Of a stretch of DNA of 64,000 nucleotides, positions 7,238 through 16,276 are shown one piece after another. The notes below the pieces were generated by a model, which saw only the letters and a program-made list of their open reading frames with translations, was not told the DNA's origin and made no database searches. How positions within the stretch are numbered: the stretch's first letter is position 1; each line of letters begins with the position of its first letter. Source of the DNA: F23-B02 sp963613665 (GTDB lineage Bacteria > Bacillota > Clostridia > Oscillospirales > Oscillospiraceae); assembly GCA_963613665.1 (NCBI GenBank), contig CAVEAL010000002.1, positions 62,001 to 126,000 on the forward strand, given 5' to 3'. The translations under genes were made by a program, and so were the position numbers.

Positions 7238-8127
7238 CATAACCATGTAATGTCGCTGCTGCGCTTCGGTATCTTTTTAAGGCGATACTTCGGGTGGCCG
7301 ACAATCATGGCTGATACGATATGCACATGCTTCGGCAGACCGAGGCGCTTTTCAAAGCCGGGTGCGCTCTGCGCGAACATTGCAAAGGTGCCGACCCAGC
7401 ATGCGCCGAGTCCCAGGCCGTGCGCGGCGAGCTCAAGATGGCTCATGGCGGTTATGCACGCGTCGTGGGCGAGAATGTTGCGCGTGTCTGCGCAGGCAAA
7501 CAGCAGAGCGGGCGCACCGCAGAGTATGGTGTCCTGACCGGAGCTGACCTCGCGGAACATTTCGCTGCACTGGTTCTGAATATCCGCGCACTGCTGCTTG
7601 CTGTAACGAATCATGCGGCTTGCCGTGGGGCTGAAAAACTGCCCGCCCGAGAACAGAACGGGGCCGATCATGCCGAGCATTTTGGCACATTCCTCTGCAT
7701 AGGCGCGCACCTGCTCGGGATCGGAGACGACGACCCACTTTACCAGACGCCAGTTTTTGCCCGAGGGGGCATAGGCGGCGATATCCATGAGCTTTTCTAT
7801 CTCGCCCTTCGTCAGCGGCACGTCCGTATAGTTTCGGCAGGAACGGCGGGTTTTGAAAAACTGCGTTATTTGCTCCTCGGATACCTTCAGCTCGGGCTTT
7901 GCCGCTTCAAGCTCCTCCGGCTTTATGTCCGGCAGGGAGATGGCGGCACGCGGGCAGACCGCGACGCACTGTGCGCAGTTGAAGCAGGCCATGTCCTGAC
8001 GCACGGCCGGCTCCTTCTGACCCTCCGTCTGTACCAGGATATGCCGCGGACAGATCTTCACACAAGTTCCGCAGCCGACGCAAAGCTGAGCGTCGATCTG
8101 TGCGGGATAGCGATTTGTGACCTTCAT
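7237..8127 (-). CDS. Ferredoxin-nitroreductase fusion protein
   Basis: The 296 residues comprise an N-terminal 2x[4Fe-4S] ferredoxin module (CVGCGTCVKICPRH at about 17-30; CFNCAQCVAVCPRA at about 48-61) followed by an FMN-dependent nitroreductase domain (RRSCRNYTDVPL at about 94; APSGKNWR at about 115; a late GLGACWVG loop). The family uses reduced ferredoxin or NAD(P)H-derived electrons via FMN to reduce nitro compounds, quinones or related substrates. AAGGAG lies before the ATG. It is divergent from an ArsR-type regulator, which probably controls it. The natural substrate is not evident. Confidence 0.88.
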   Translation of the reverse strand: MKVTNRYPAQIDAQLCVGCGTCVKICPRHILVQTEGQKEPAVRQDMACFNCAQCVAVCPRAAISLPDIKPEELEAAKPELKVSEEQITQFFKTRRSCRNYTDVPLTKGEIEKLMDIAAYAPSGKNWRLVKWVVVSDPEQVRAYAEECAKMLGMIGPVLFSGGQFFSPTASRMIRYSKQQCADIQNQCSEMFREVSSGQDTILCGAPALLFACADTRNILAHDACITAMSHLELAAHGLGLGACWVGTFAMFAQSAPGFEKRLGLPKHVHIVSAMIVGHPKYRLKKIPKRSSDITWL

Positions 8128-8153
8128 AAGCGTTACTCCTTGTTTTTTACGAC

Positions 8154-8162
8154 ATTATAGCA
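8154..8162 (-). promoter_or_regulatory. Extended -10 promoter of the nitroreductase gene
   Basis: Minus strand reads TGCTATAAT, an extended -10 element. The -35 region is weak, which fits activator- or repressor-controlled expression. Confidence 0.5.
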
Positions 8163-8262
8163 TGCTTTGCACGTAAAAAGCGCATTCACAAAGAAAATCG
8201 ATCGCATTATATGGGCAGTTGTGATATACTTGATAAAAATTAAAAATCAGAGGATGTGGAAT

Positions 8263-8634
8263 ATGGACGGTTTTGATAAGAAAAAAGAGCTGGCGAGACT
8301 GAGAGAGCTCTTCGCGGAGTCTACGGAGTTCATGCAGGCGATAGGGGATGCGAGCAGGCAGCTTGTTCTGCTTGCGATCATGCAGGGTGAGTTCGGCGGC
8401 AGCCGCATCGGCGAGATAGCAAGGCGCATCCATCTTTCCGAGCCGACGGTCACGCATCATATCCGCATCCTGAAGGATACGGGCATCGTGCTGTGCAACC
8501 GCATAGGTACGAAAAATTTTTATTACATAAACGCCGATTGCGACGGCTTTAAAAAGGTAAAGCACCTTGTCGAGGTCTATGAAAGCGTTGCGGACAGCTT
8601 CAAGGCGATCCAGACCTACGGCGATGAGGAATAA
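8263..8634 (+). CDS. ArsR-type winged-helix regulator
   Basis: A 123-residue protein with a winged-helix fold (about 30-95): ASRQLVLLAIMQ, then the recognition helix in SEPTVTHHIRILKDTG and a beta-wing reaching YYINADCD. I start at the ATG of MDGFDKK because AGAGGA lies eight bases upstream; longer frames would add an improbable hydrophobic tail. No canonical ArsR metal-site CxC is visible near the recognition helix, although two cysteines occur (LCNRIG and DCDG). Its divergent neighbour is the ferredoxin-nitroreductase gene, its likely target. Confidence 0.82.
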   Translation: MDGFDKKKELARLRELFAESTEFMQAIGDASRQLVLLAIMQGEFGGSRIGEIARRIHLSEPTVTHHIRILKDTGIVLCNRIGTKNFYYINADCDGFKKVKHLVEVYESVADSFKAIQTYGDEE

Positions 8635-8662
8635 AAAATCCCGTCTGCGGACGGGATTTTTT
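8633..8662. terminator. Bidirectional terminator between the ArsR-type gene and rodA
   Basis: AAAAAATCCCGTC/GACGGGATTTTTT stem with a TGCG loop, flanked by convergent stop codons. Confidence 0.9.
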
Positions 8663-8663
8663 A

Positions 8664-9806
8664 TCACTGATATTGCAGGAAGTTCTGCCGCGGTTTAGGT
8701 CGGTATTTAACGCCCGAGACAAGGCCGATACAGGCGTACATCGCAACGATCGACGAGCCGCCGTAGCTGAAAAACGGCAGCGTTATGCCTACGACGGGAG
8801 TTATGCCGATGCACATACCGATGTTGACGAAGGCCTGGAACGCCAGAGATGCCGCAACGCCGAAGCAAATGAGCATACCGAAGGGACTGCCGGAGCGCAG
8901 ACCGATGACGCAGCAGCGGATGATTATTATTGTAAGAAGTATGATGATCGCAAGACAGGCCACCATGCCGAGCTCCTCACCGATGGAGGCAAAGACGCAG
9001 TCGGTGTGCCGGGCGTTGTAGCTGCTCTGCGAGAAGCTGCCCTGACCGAAGCCGACGCCCGTCCAGCGGCCCGAGGCAAGCGCGTCCTTGCAGAGATTTG
9101 TCTGCCAGGTTATGCCCTGACCCGTGGGATCGACCACGTCGGGAATATACGGCGCGAGGATGCGGTTCTTCTGATAGTCCTTGAGAAGGAAGTTCCAGAA
9201 CACGGGCACCATCGCCGCAACGGCCGCAGCAGCCGCTGCCATCCAGTACCACGCGATGCCCGCGCAGATGAGCATGACGACGAATATGGCCATGAATATC
9301 AGCGCACTGCCCAGGTCGTTCGGGATAACGACAATAAGGCCGAAATACAGCATCCAGTGCAGAGCAAGCTTCACTACGGAGGAAAAACGGTTGAGCGTTC
9401 GCTGCTCCTTGAAGGTCGCCATTTGCCGTGCGATCAGGACGATGAATATGACCTTTACGATCTCCGAGGGCTGAACGCCGATACCGGCAAAGCGGTACCA
9501 TGCGCGCGAGCCGTTGACCTCCGTGCCGAAGAAGAGAAGGCCGAGAATAAACAGCACGTTGAATATCGTAAGGTACACCCACTTGTCGGCTATTAAGTCA
9601 GGGTCGATTACCGTGAACACTACGAAGGCTCCGATGCCGATAAACATCGAAAAGGTCTGGACGAAAACGTATTTTGTCCAGCCGTAGGACTGCGTCATAC
9701 TGTAGATCATGATTATACCGAAGACCGTGCACACGGTGCAGATGACGAGGAGAAAAATATCGGCTCGCCTGAAAAAGTCTTTAATTTTCCGGGAATCTAT
9801 TTTAAT
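8664..9806 (-). CDS. rodA: RodA/FtsW-type peptidoglycan glycosyltransferase (start codon non-canonical)
   Basis: SEDS-family membrane enzyme polymerising lipid II during cell elongation, with about ten membrane helices. The C-terminal half has the family sequences GQGSFSQ, FASIGEELG and PFFSYGGSS. The obvious GTG (9734) cuts into the first membrane helix and has no ribosome site. The frame stays open upstream and encodes the expected RodA N-terminus (SRKIKDFFRRADIFLLV), but no ATG, GTG, TTG or CTG occurs before the in-frame stop. I place the start at an ATT codon (9806) behind a GGGCGGCGG stretch, giving 380 residues. ATA at 9800 is an alternative. Function is secure; the start is not. Confidence 0.8.
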   Translation of the reverse strand: MKIDSRKIKDFFRRADIFLLVICTVCTVFGIIMIYSMTQSYGWTKYVFVQTFSMFIGIGAFVVFTVIDPDLIADKWVYLTIFNVLFILGLLFFGTEVNGSRAWYRFAGIGVQPSEIVKVIFIVLIARQMATFKEQRTLNRFSSVVKLALHWMLYFGLIVVIPNDLGSALIFMAIFVVMLICAGIAWYWMAAAAAAVAAMVPVFWNFLLKDYQKNRILAPYIPDVVDPTGQGITWQTNLCKDALASGRWTGVGFGQGSFSQSSYNARHTDCVFASIGEELGMVACLAIIILLTIIIIRCCVIGLRSGSPFGMLICFGVAASLAFQAFVNIGMCIGITPVVGITLPFFSYGGSSIVAMYACIGLVSGVKYRPKPRQNFLQYQ

Positions 9807-9886
9807 TGCAGCCGCCGCCCTTCAAAAATGCTCGATTTCACAAATTATCGCAATCGGACAGGCTACATTTTAGCATAATATTGCCC

Positions 9887-9916
9887 TTTACGCAATGAGG
9901 TATCTTGTGGTATAAT
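9887..9916 (+). promoter_or_regulatory. Promoter of the tsaE-tsaB operon
   Basis: A perfect TATAAT (9911-9916) is preceded after 18 bases by TTTACG. The predicted start lies about 30 bases before the tsaE GTG codon. Confidence 0.6.
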
Positions 9917-9953
9917 TCAAATTCAGAAAAAGTTTAAAAATGGGGTGAGATCA

Positions 9954-10382
9954 GTGCAGACGTATATAAGCCGCAGCGAAGCAGAGACCGAGAGCATAGG
10001 CGAGCGCTTTGCAAAGGATCTCCCCGACGGTACGGTCATTGCCATGTACGGCAATCTCGGCGCGGGCAAGACCGCCTTTGTGCGCGGAATGGCAAGGGGC
10101 ATGGGCCTCTCCTGCCGCGTGTCCAGCCCGACGTTCACAATTGTCAACGAATACATAGGTGAGCGCGAGCTCATCCATTTTGATATGTACCGCCTTGAGA
10201 GCGCCGACGAGCTGTTCGATATCGGCTGGGAGGATTATCTCCGCCGCGGCGCCGTATGCGCCGTCGAATGGAGCGAAAAGGTCGAGGACGCGTTTTTCGG
10301 CGACGAGATCGTCCTGCGCATAGAAAAGCTCGGCGATACCGAGAGAAAGATCACCATTGAGGAGGGGAACGCAAAATGCTGA
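9954..10382 (+). CDS. tsaE: tRNA threonylcarbamoyladenosine biosynthesis ATPase TsaE
   Basis: P-loop ATPase required for the t6A modification of tRNAs reading ANN codons, working with TsaB and TsaD. The 142 residues contain the Walker A motif GNLGAGKTAF (about 30-39), the conserved SSPTFTIVNEY segment and the HFDMYRLE and VCAVEWSEK motifs. GTG is chosen because GGGGTGA precedes it by five bases. It overlaps tsaB by seven bases, implying translational coupling. Confidence 0.93.
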   Translation: MQTYISRSEAETESIGERFAKDLPDGTVIAMYGNLGAGKTAFVRGMARGMGLSCRVSSPTFTIVNEYIGERELIHFDMYRLESADELFDIGWEDYLRRGAVCAVEWSEKVEDAFFGDEIVLRIEKLGDTERKITIEEGNAKC

Positions 10383-11056
10383 TACTTGCACTTGAATCCT
10401 CCGCAAAAGCCGCGTCTGCTGCGCTTCTGGAAGATGAAAAGCTCATTGCTCAGTACAGCCAGTGCAGCGGACTTACTCACAGCCGCACGCTTCTGCCGAT
10501 GGTTGATGATATGCTCAAAAATACCGAAAATACGATCGCCGGCGTTGATCTTATCGCCGTTGCTCACGGACCGGGTTCCTTTACCGGGATCAGGATAGGT
10601 GTTTCCACCGTCAAGGGTCTTGCGTGGGCGGCAGATAAGATGTGCGTCGGCGTTTCCACGCTTGAGGCTATGGCGTGGCACGGCGTATCCGCCGGCGGGC
10701 TTGTCTGTCCCGTTATGGATGCGCGGCGCAGTCAGGTCTACAATGCGCTGTTTGAAATTAACGGTGCCGCGCCGCGGCGCCTGTGCGAGGACAGGGCGAT
10801 AGCCCTCGAGGAGCTCGCAGAGCAGATACGCGGCAAAAACGCCTTCCTCGTAGGCGACGGGGCGGAGCTGACATATAAATACATGCTCAGCGCCGGCATA
10901 GACTGCCGCATGGCGCCGCAGAATCTTCTGTATCAAAGCGCGTGGGGCGTCGGCATGGCGGCTCTGGACAAGACTCCCGGCACGGCGGACGATCTTCTGC
11001 CGGTATATCTGCGCCTGAGTCAGGCCGAGCGTGAGCGTCAGGAGAAAATGAAATAA
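10376..11056 (+). CDS. tsaB: tRNA threonylcarbamoyladenosine biosynthesis protein TsaB
   Basis: An inactive ASKHA-fold partner that dimerises with TsaD in t6A synthesis. The 226 residues start LILALESSAKAAS and hold the family motif HGPGSFTGIRIG (about 65-76) and VMDARRSQVYNA. Preceded by GAGGGG and overlapping tsaE. In many Clostridia rimI or tsaD follows, whereas here upp follows after 79 bases, which may be cotranscribed or separately initiated. Confidence 0.93.
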   Translation: MLILALESSAKAASAALLEDEKLIAQYSQCSGLTHSRTLLPMVDDMLKNTENTIAGVDLIAVAHGPGSFTGIRIGVSTVKGLAWAADKMCVGVSTLEAMAWHGVSAGGLVCPVMDARRSQVYNALFEINGAAPRRLCEDRAIALEELAEQIRGKNAFLVGDGAELTYKYMLSAGIDCRMAPQNLLYQSAWGVGMAALDKTPGTADDLLPVYLRLSQAERERQEKMK

Positions 11057-11063
11057 AAAACGG

Positions 11064-11092
11064 TATATAGAACCGGCTTGCCGGTGTATATA
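11064..11092 (+). other. Hairpin in the upp leader
   Basis: TATATA and ACCGGC pair with GCCGGT and TATATA around a two-base loop, 44 bases before the upp start. No U-run follows, so this is not an obvious terminator; it may be a leader structure or a processing site. Confidence 0.4.
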
Positions 11093-11135
11093 AATAGGCT
11101 CCGCACAGGAGCGGACTAAACAAAGGAGAATTATA

Positions 11136-11765
11136 ATGAGCAAGGTATGCGTATTTGACCACCCCCTCATCCAGCACAAGCTGTCGATCCTCAGAGACAA
11201 GGGAACCTCAGTCAAGGAATTCAGAGAGCTCGTTTCCGAGATAGCGATGCTCATGTGCTATGAAGCAACGAGAGACCTTCCCCTCGAAGATGTCGAGATA
11301 GAAACTCCCGTGGCAAAGGCTACCGTAAAGCGTATCGCCGGCAAGAAGCTTGCTATCGTTCCTATCCTGCGCGCAGGTCTCGGCATGGTAGACGGCATGG
11401 TCAGCATGATGCCCAACGTCAAGGTCGGTCATATCGGCCTGTTCCGCGATCCTGAGACCCTCGAGCCTGTTAAGTACTACTTCAAGATGCCGCCCGACAT
11501 CGAGGAGAGAGACGTTATCGTCGTCGATCCCATGCTCGCCACCGGCGGCTCGGCCTCGGCAGCCATCAAATTCCTCAAGGATGACGGCGTAAAGCATATA
11601 AAGCTCATGTGCATCATCGGCGCTCCCGAGGGCGTTGAGCGTATGCAGAAGGATCATCCCGATGTGGATATCTATGTTGCGGCTCTTGATGATCACCTCA
11701 ATGAACACGGCTACATCGTACCCGGCCTCGGCGACGCCGGCGACCGTATCTTCGGCACGAAGTAA
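11136..11765 (+). CDS. upp: Uracil phosphoribosyltransferase
   Basis: Pyrimidine salvage enzyme joining uracil to PRPP to make UMP. The 209 residues match the family length. The PRPP-binding loop VVDPMLATGGSA (about 128-139) and the C-terminal uracil-binding stretch YIVPGLGDAGDRIFGTK are intact. A strong AAAGGAG site precedes ATG. A terminator follows 19 bases after the stop codon. Confidence 0.96.
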   Translation: MSKVCVFDHPLIQHKLSILRDKGTSVKEFRELVSEIAMLMCYEATRDLPLEDVEIETPVAKATVKRIAGKKLAIVPILRAGLGMVDGMVSMMPNVKVGHIGLFRDPETLEPVKYYFKMPPDIEERDVIVVDPMLATGGSASAAIKFLKDDGVKHIKLMCIIGAPEGVERMQKDHPDVDIYVAALDDHLNEHGYIVPGLGDAGDRIFGTK

Positions 11766-11784
11766 GATAAGTCAATATACACAG

Positions 11785-11815
11785 AAAAAATCCCGTCCGG
11801 CGGACGGGATTTTTT
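11785..11815. terminator. Bidirectional terminator between upp and the O-antigen-ligase-like gene
   Basis: AAAAAATCCCGTCC/GGACGGGATTTTTT stem with a three-base loop. Confidence 0.9.
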
Positions 11816-11823
11816 GTGCTTAT

Positions 11824-13191
11824 TTATGCTTTCAGAAGCCTGGTCAGAAGCTTGGGCCTAATGTCCGCCCCCTGCGCGTCATCTGCAAAATAGAGCCTGC
11901 TGAAGGCAATTGCGAGGACGAAGTACTGCCCGCTCGTGACGGTAAACAGGACGTGTCCGGCAAGTGTGAGATAGCCGAAGGTCATGCCGATGGCTATGAA
12001 AAACGCAAAGCCGATAAGATCGCACTTTTTCAGCAGTGATTTTATAAATTCGACCGCCAGCCAGACGTAGAGCCAGAGCATGGCCGCCGCACCGACAAGG
12101 CCGTAATAGATAACGACCTCGAAAAGATCCATTTCTATTATATACTCGACCGAGCTGCGGCCTATACCGAACAGCCATGCGGCAGGGCCGCCGTCCTTGA
12201 ATAAGCCGAACTGCTCGGCAAACTTGCCGCTGCGTCCGCTGAGGACTGCGACCTCAAGACCGTCCTTCTCGGCAACGGTGGACGGTGCGTCAAAGCAGAC
12301 TGAGATATCGCCGTAGAGGCGGCTGAAGCTCACGATGCAGCCGAGAACGGCAAATAGAACGAGCACGATGAGGATCATCCACAGCAGGCGCTTTATGCGC
12401 TCGCCGCCGTCTCTGCGAAGCCTCACGATCGAAAAGGCGAGGATGAGCAGGCAGGAGCCGATGGCAGCTATGAACGCCGTCTTGGAGCCGATAAGCAGCA
12501 GTGAAACTATTGCCAGCGCCGGAGCGAGCACGGCTATAACGGACTTTTTGGAAAACAGACCGGCCTTGAGATCGGCAAAGCTTGCAATGGCTATCGGCAG
12601 CGTTACCGTCAGCACGGCGGTGATATCGTTTCCGGAGTAGAAATAGCCCCTGCATCCGCGGTAGCCGAAGCGGTCGGCATAGGTGTAATAGCCGAGCTCA
12701 AAGGCATAGGGCACAAGAATGCCGAGCGCACATACGATACAGGTGTAGCGCACTATGCCGAACAGCTTTTCGATAAAGTCGTCTCTGTCATGGCACAGGC
12801 TGCGAAACAGCGATATATACGCAAAGAGCATCGCAATGTTGTAGCAGTACTTTATGAAGTATTTGACGTCGGTGCCGAGGGAAAGGTCTGCGCCCGTCAT
12901 GAGCAGTACGCCTATTGAGGCGCAGAAGGCAAGACCCATGACAAACAGCGTACCTATTGCGATCTTTTCTCTGCGCATGAGAATGTACAGACCGAACACC
13001 GCGAGCATTGCAAGGCGTATATACAGGCTCGGGGTGCTTGAAAATTCGGCCTTTGCGACGTCAAGCTCCGTAGCGCCGAGGACTTCCTTTATATACAGTC
13101 CGGTGCAGAAGTCTATAAGCGGGTTTATTATAATATACAGTACCAGCAGCTTTTCGATAATGCTGCGTACGGGTGAATGTTTTTCGATCAT
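11824..13191 (-). CDS. O-antigen ligase/polymerase (Wzy/WaaL)-like membrane protein
   Basis: A 455-residue polytopic protein with about eleven membrane helices and a large loop (about 300-360) before the last helices, the layout of O-antigen ligase/polymerase family proteins that handle undecaprenyl-linked glycans on the outer face. Loop residues include SGRSGKFAEQ and WLFGIGRSS, resembling the conserved G-R-loop of the family. ATG preceded by GGAGG was chosen over an upstream TTG overlapping the ribosome site. A TTGAAA-17-TATTAT promoter is upstream. In a Gram-positive it probably builds a capsular or cell-wall polysaccharide. It stands alone without other polysaccharide genes. Confidence 0.75.
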   Translation of the reverse strand: MIEKHSPVRSIIEKLLVLYIIINPLIDFCTGLYIKEVLGATELDVAKAEFSSTPSLYIRLAMLAVFGLYILMRREKIAIGTLFVMGLAFCASIGVLLMTGADLSLGTDVKYFIKYCYNIAMLFAYISLFRSLCHDRDDFIEKLFGIVRYTCIVCALGILVPYAFELGYYTYADRFGYRGCRGYFYSGNDITAVLTVTLPIAIASFADLKAGLFSKKSVIAVLAPALAIVSLLLIGSKTAFIAAIGSCLLILAFSIVRLRRDGGERIKRLLWMILIVLVLFAVLGCIVSFSRLYGDISVCFDAPSTVAEKDGLEVAVLSGRSGKFAEQFGLFKDGGPAAWLFGIGRSSVEYIIEMDLFEVVIYYGLVGAAAMLWLYVWLAVEFIKSLLKKCDLIGFAFFIAIGMTFGYLTLAGHVLFTVTSGQYFVLAIAFSRLYFADDAQGADIRPKLLTRLLKA

Positions 13192-13223
13192 GCGGGCCTC
13201 CAAATAATCAGCAAACTTATAAC

Positions 13224-13252
13224 ATAATATCCTATAGTGAGAGGAATTTCAA
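13224..13252 (-). promoter_or_regulatory. Promoter of the O-antigen-ligase-like gene
   Basis: Minus-strand TTGAAA and TATTAT, spacer 17 bases, about 33 bases before the start codon. Confidence 0.55.
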
Positions 13253-13265
13253 GGTTAAGTTTAAA

Positions 13266-13294
13266 TTGACATAAAAATAGAATGAGTGTATAAT
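13266..13294 (+). promoter_or_regulatory. Strong sigma-A promoter of the GlpA-like/FGGY operon
   Basis: Consensus TTGACA and TATAAT separated by 17 bases, 24 bases ahead of the first start codon of the operon. Confidence 0.8.
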
Positions 13295-13317
13295 TTTAAC
13301 GCGAAAGAGGATTGCAA

Positions 13318-15030
13318 ATGAACATCAACAACATAAACAGAAAACTCAAAAAAAGCTTCGGCGGCGCGGTAAAAGCGGAGCTTATCGATAACTGCATCGT
13401 CCTGACCGGTGAGCTTTCCGACTGGAACGACGTCGTTGCAGCGGGGATGACGGCAGCGGTGCCGTATTCGGATATACACGTTGTAAACGATATCGTCTGC
13501 ACGGGCACCAAACCCGAGAAAATGCACATGCCTGAGCTGAGCGACAAGGTGCTTGACGGTGACAGACCCGATGTTCTTATCATAGGCGGTGGCATATCCG
13601 GCTGCTCTGTCGCGCGTGAGCTTTCAAGATACAGCCTCGATATCCTGCTCATAGAAAAGGAGGCGGATCTTGCCCTCGGCGCGTCGGGACGCAACGACGG
13701 CGAGGTGCACCCCGGAGTTGACCTTTCCAGAGGCTCGCTCAAGCATAAGTACATACGCCGCGCAAACCGGATGTATGAGGGCCTCTGCCGCGAGCTTGAC
13801 GTTCCGTTCAGGCGCACAGGGCAGTACGCCTGCTTTACAGACAAAAAACTGCTGCCTTTTGTCAGGCTCTATGTCAGATGGCGCAGATATCATGACGGAA
13901 TTGAGGATACGCGCATCGTCATGGGCGACGAGATACGCGCAAAAGAGCCGAAAATTTCGCCCGACGTCGCATTTGCAATATCAAACCCCTCGTCCGGCAG
14001 CGTGAGCCCGTATAATCTTGTCATAGCCTACGCGGAAAACGCCGTTAAAAACGGCGCACGCGTTTCGCTCAATACCGCCGTCACCGGCATGGACGTTGAA
14101 AACGGCGAGATAAAAGCAGTGCATACGAATCGCGGGATCATCTGTCCGCGCGAGGTCATAAACTGTGCAGGAGCTTATTCCGATGTCGTGGCGCAGATGG
14201 CGCAGGACAGATTTTTCAGCATCCACCCGCGCCGGGGCACGAATTCCATACTTGATAAGAAAAGCGGTGAAAGCTTCAAGACGATCGCCTCGGTCGTCGG
14301 CGCGAAAACACCGGGACATACGCACACCAAGGGCGGCGGCATCCTGCACACGGCGCACGGCAATCTGCTCGTGGGCCCCGACGCCGTCGAAACGCCAGAG
14401 CGGGAGAACACGGCAACCGATGCCGAGAGCATCGCGCGGGTCTTTGCAAAGCAGAAGATAACCATGCCCACGCTCACCGAGAAGGACATTATAACATACT
14501 TCACCGGCGTTCGCGCTCCGACCTACGAGGAGGATTTTATCATCGAGCCCGGCAGAAAAACGAAGAATATCTACCACGTCGCGGGGATACAGTCTCCGGG
14601 GCTTACGACCGCACCGGCCGTCGCACAGGACGTGGCGGCATACGTTGCGCAGCTTTTCAAAGCGGAGAAAAACGAAAGCTTCGATCCCGTTCGCAAGGCT
14701 CCTCCGCGCCTTGCGGAGATGGCCGACGCCGAGAGAGCGGAGCTTATAAAGAGAGAACCCGATTACGGTATCATCGTGTGCCGCTGCGAGGAGGTAAGCC
14801 GCGGCGAGATACTCGACGCGCTCCGCAGCCCCGTATGCGTGCCCACGCTCGACGGTGTCAAGAAGCGTGTCAGACCCGGTATGGGCAGATGCCAGGGCGG
14901 CTTCTGCTCGCCTCTCGTTGTGAAAATCATTGCCGAATATCTCGGCGTTCCGCTCACGGAGGTAAAAAAGAGCTCCGGACAGTCGCCGATCGTGTTTGAA
15001 AGCATGAAAGGGGGCGGCGGCAATGCATGA
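13318..15030 (+). CDS. GlpA-like FAD-dependent dehydrogenase with BFD-type [2Fe-2S] domain and N-terminal BON-like domain
   Basis: Predicted glycerol-3-phosphate or related polyol-phosphate dehydrogenase. The 570 residues comprise an N-terminal stretch resembling a BON domain (about 15-60, IVLTGELSDW...VVNDI), a GlpA/DAO Rossmann FAD domain starting at VLIIGGGISGCSVAREL (about 86), and a C-terminal BFD-like [2Fe-2S] domain with VCRCEEVS (about 487) and GRCQGGFC (about 522). AGAGGA precedes the ATG. It overlaps the next gene by eight bases. Together with the two following genes it parallels GlpABC-type modules of anaerobes. The exact substrate is unproven, since the kinase in this operon is not obviously glycerol-specific. 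Confidence 0.85.
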   Translation: MNINNINRKLKKSFGGAVKAELIDNCIVLTGELSDWNDVVAAGMTAAVPYSDIHVVNDIVCTGTKPEKMHMPELSDKVLDGDRPDVLIIGGGISGCSVARELSRYSLDILLIEKEADLALGASGRNDGEVHPGVDLSRGSLKHKYIRRANRMYEGLCRELDVPFRRTGQYACFTDKKLLPFVRLYVRWRRYHDGIEDTRIVMGDEIRAKEPKISPDVAFAISNPSSGSVSPYNLVIAYAENAVKNGARVSLNTAVTGMDVENGEIKAVHTNRGIICPREVINCAGAYSDVVAQMAQDRFFSIHPRRGTNSILDKKSGESFKTIASVVGAKTPGHTHTKGGGILHTAHGNLLVGPDAVETPERENTATDAESIARVFAKQKITMPTLTEKDIITYFTGVRAPTYEEDFIIEPGRKTKNIYHVAGIQSPGLTTAPAVAQDVAAYVAQLFKAEKNESFDPVRKAPPRLAEMADAERAELIKREPDYGIIVCRCEEVSRGEILDALRSPVCVPTLDGVKKRVRPGMGRCQGGFCSPLVVKIIAEYLGVPLTEVKKSSGQSPIVFESMKGGGGNA

Positions 15031-16276
15031 TTACGACGTTATCGTGATAGGCGGCGGCCCTGCCGGACTTGCGGCGGCCGTTGCGGCGGACGGGCAGGGC
15101 GCAAAAACGCTCATCGTCGAGCGGGAGGAGCGTCTCGGAGGAATGCTCAAGCAGTGCATCCACGACGGCTTCGGCCTGCGTACCTTCGGCGAGCGTCTTG
15201 CCGGGCCGGAGTATGTCGAACGATACATGGACAAAGCCGCGCAGACTGATATATCCGTCTCGTGCAGCACCTTTGTCACCCGAGCGGAGAAAACCGCAGA
15301 CGGCTTTGCCGTCACGCTCGTTTCGGGCTCCGGCCTGCGCACCGTCACGGGAAAGAGCCTTATTCTTGCAACCGGCTGCCGTGAGAGGAGCGCGAAGCAG
15401 GTGTTCATTCACGGAACGCGGCCTGCCGGAGTGTTCACTGCCGGAACGGCGCAGCATTATGTAAACCGACTTGGCGTTATGCCGACGAAGAAATGCGTTA
15501 TCCTCGGCTCGGGCGATATAGGCCTTATAATGGCGCGCCGCCTGACGCTGGAGGGTGCGGAGGTGCTCGGCGTGTATGAGATAAACCCCACGCCCTCGGG
15601 ACTTGCGAGAAATATATATCAGTGCCTCACAGATTACGATATCCCGCTGCACCTGAGCCATACCGTTACGCGTGTTTTCGGCGCCGACCGCCTCGAAGCG
15701 GTCGAGGTCTGTGCGGTGGACGGCAATTTCAGACCCATACCGGAGAGTGCCGAGAGGATAGAATGCGATGCGCTCATAGTCTCCGTCGGACTTATACCGG
15801 AAAACGAGCTTGCCCAATCGCTGGGCGTTGAGCTTGACCGTCACACGGGCGGACCTGTATGTGACGCTCAGCTCATGACAAAAGTTCCGGGTATTTTTTC
15901 GTGCGGAAACGCATTGCATGTTAATGACCTTGTTGACTTCGTGTCCGAGTCCGGCGCACAGGCGGGCATAAATGCCGCGGCCTACTGCGGCGCGGTGCAG
16001 CGCAGGGTGGATATAAACATAGGCGATGAGTTTCTTTATCTCGTTCCGCAGCAGCTCGATCTTGAAAGCGACAATTCAAAGACCGTGTTTTATTTTCGCT
16101 CAAAAAAGGTCGTGGGCAGAAGCGTTCTGCGCCTTATGCTTGACGGCAGGGAGGTCTGGAAAAAGACCTATCCCTTCCTGCGCCCGCCCGAGATGCAGCA
16201 GCTGGTGCTGGATATGACGAAGTTTGACATAAACGAAAATACCGGCCTGCGCTTTGAGATCGAGGTGATAAAATGA
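15023..16276 (+). CDS. FAD/NAD-dependent pyridine nucleotide-disulfide-type oxidoreductase
   Basis: A 417-residue cytosolic flavoprotein with two Rossmann motifs, VIVIGGGPAGLAAAVAA (about 5-21, FAD) and KCVILGSGDIGLIMARR (about 155-171, NAD), and a terminal FAD-contact sequence GIFSCGNALHVNDLVD. In GlpA-DUF1667 modules such a protein probably passes electrons between the GlpA-like FAD/[2Fe-2S] subunit and NAD or another carrier. Ribosome site GGGGGCGG lies within the upstream gene. Overlaps by eight bases upstream and four bases (ATGA) downstream, so the three proteins are probably made in fixed ratio as one complex. Confidence 0.87.
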   Translation: MHDYDVIVIGGGPAGLAAAVAADGQGAKTLIVEREERLGGMLKQCIHDGFGLRTFGERLAGPEYVERYMDKAAQTDISVSCSTFVTRAEKTADGFAVTLVSGSGLRTVTGKSLILATGCRERSAKQVFIHGTRPAGVFTAGTAQHYVNRLGVMPTKKCVILGSGDIGLIMARRLTLEGAEVLGVYEINPTPSGLARNIYQCLTDYDIPLHLSHTVTRVFGADRLEAVEVCAVDGNFRPIPESAERIECDALIVSVGLIPENELAQSLGVELDRHTGGPVCDAQLMTKVPGIFSCGNALHVNDLVDFVSESGAQAGINAAAYCGAVQRRVDINIGDEFLYLVPQQLDLESDNSKTVFYFRSKKVVGRSVLRLMLDGREVWKKTYPFLRPPEMQQLVLDMTKFDINENTGLRFEIEVIK

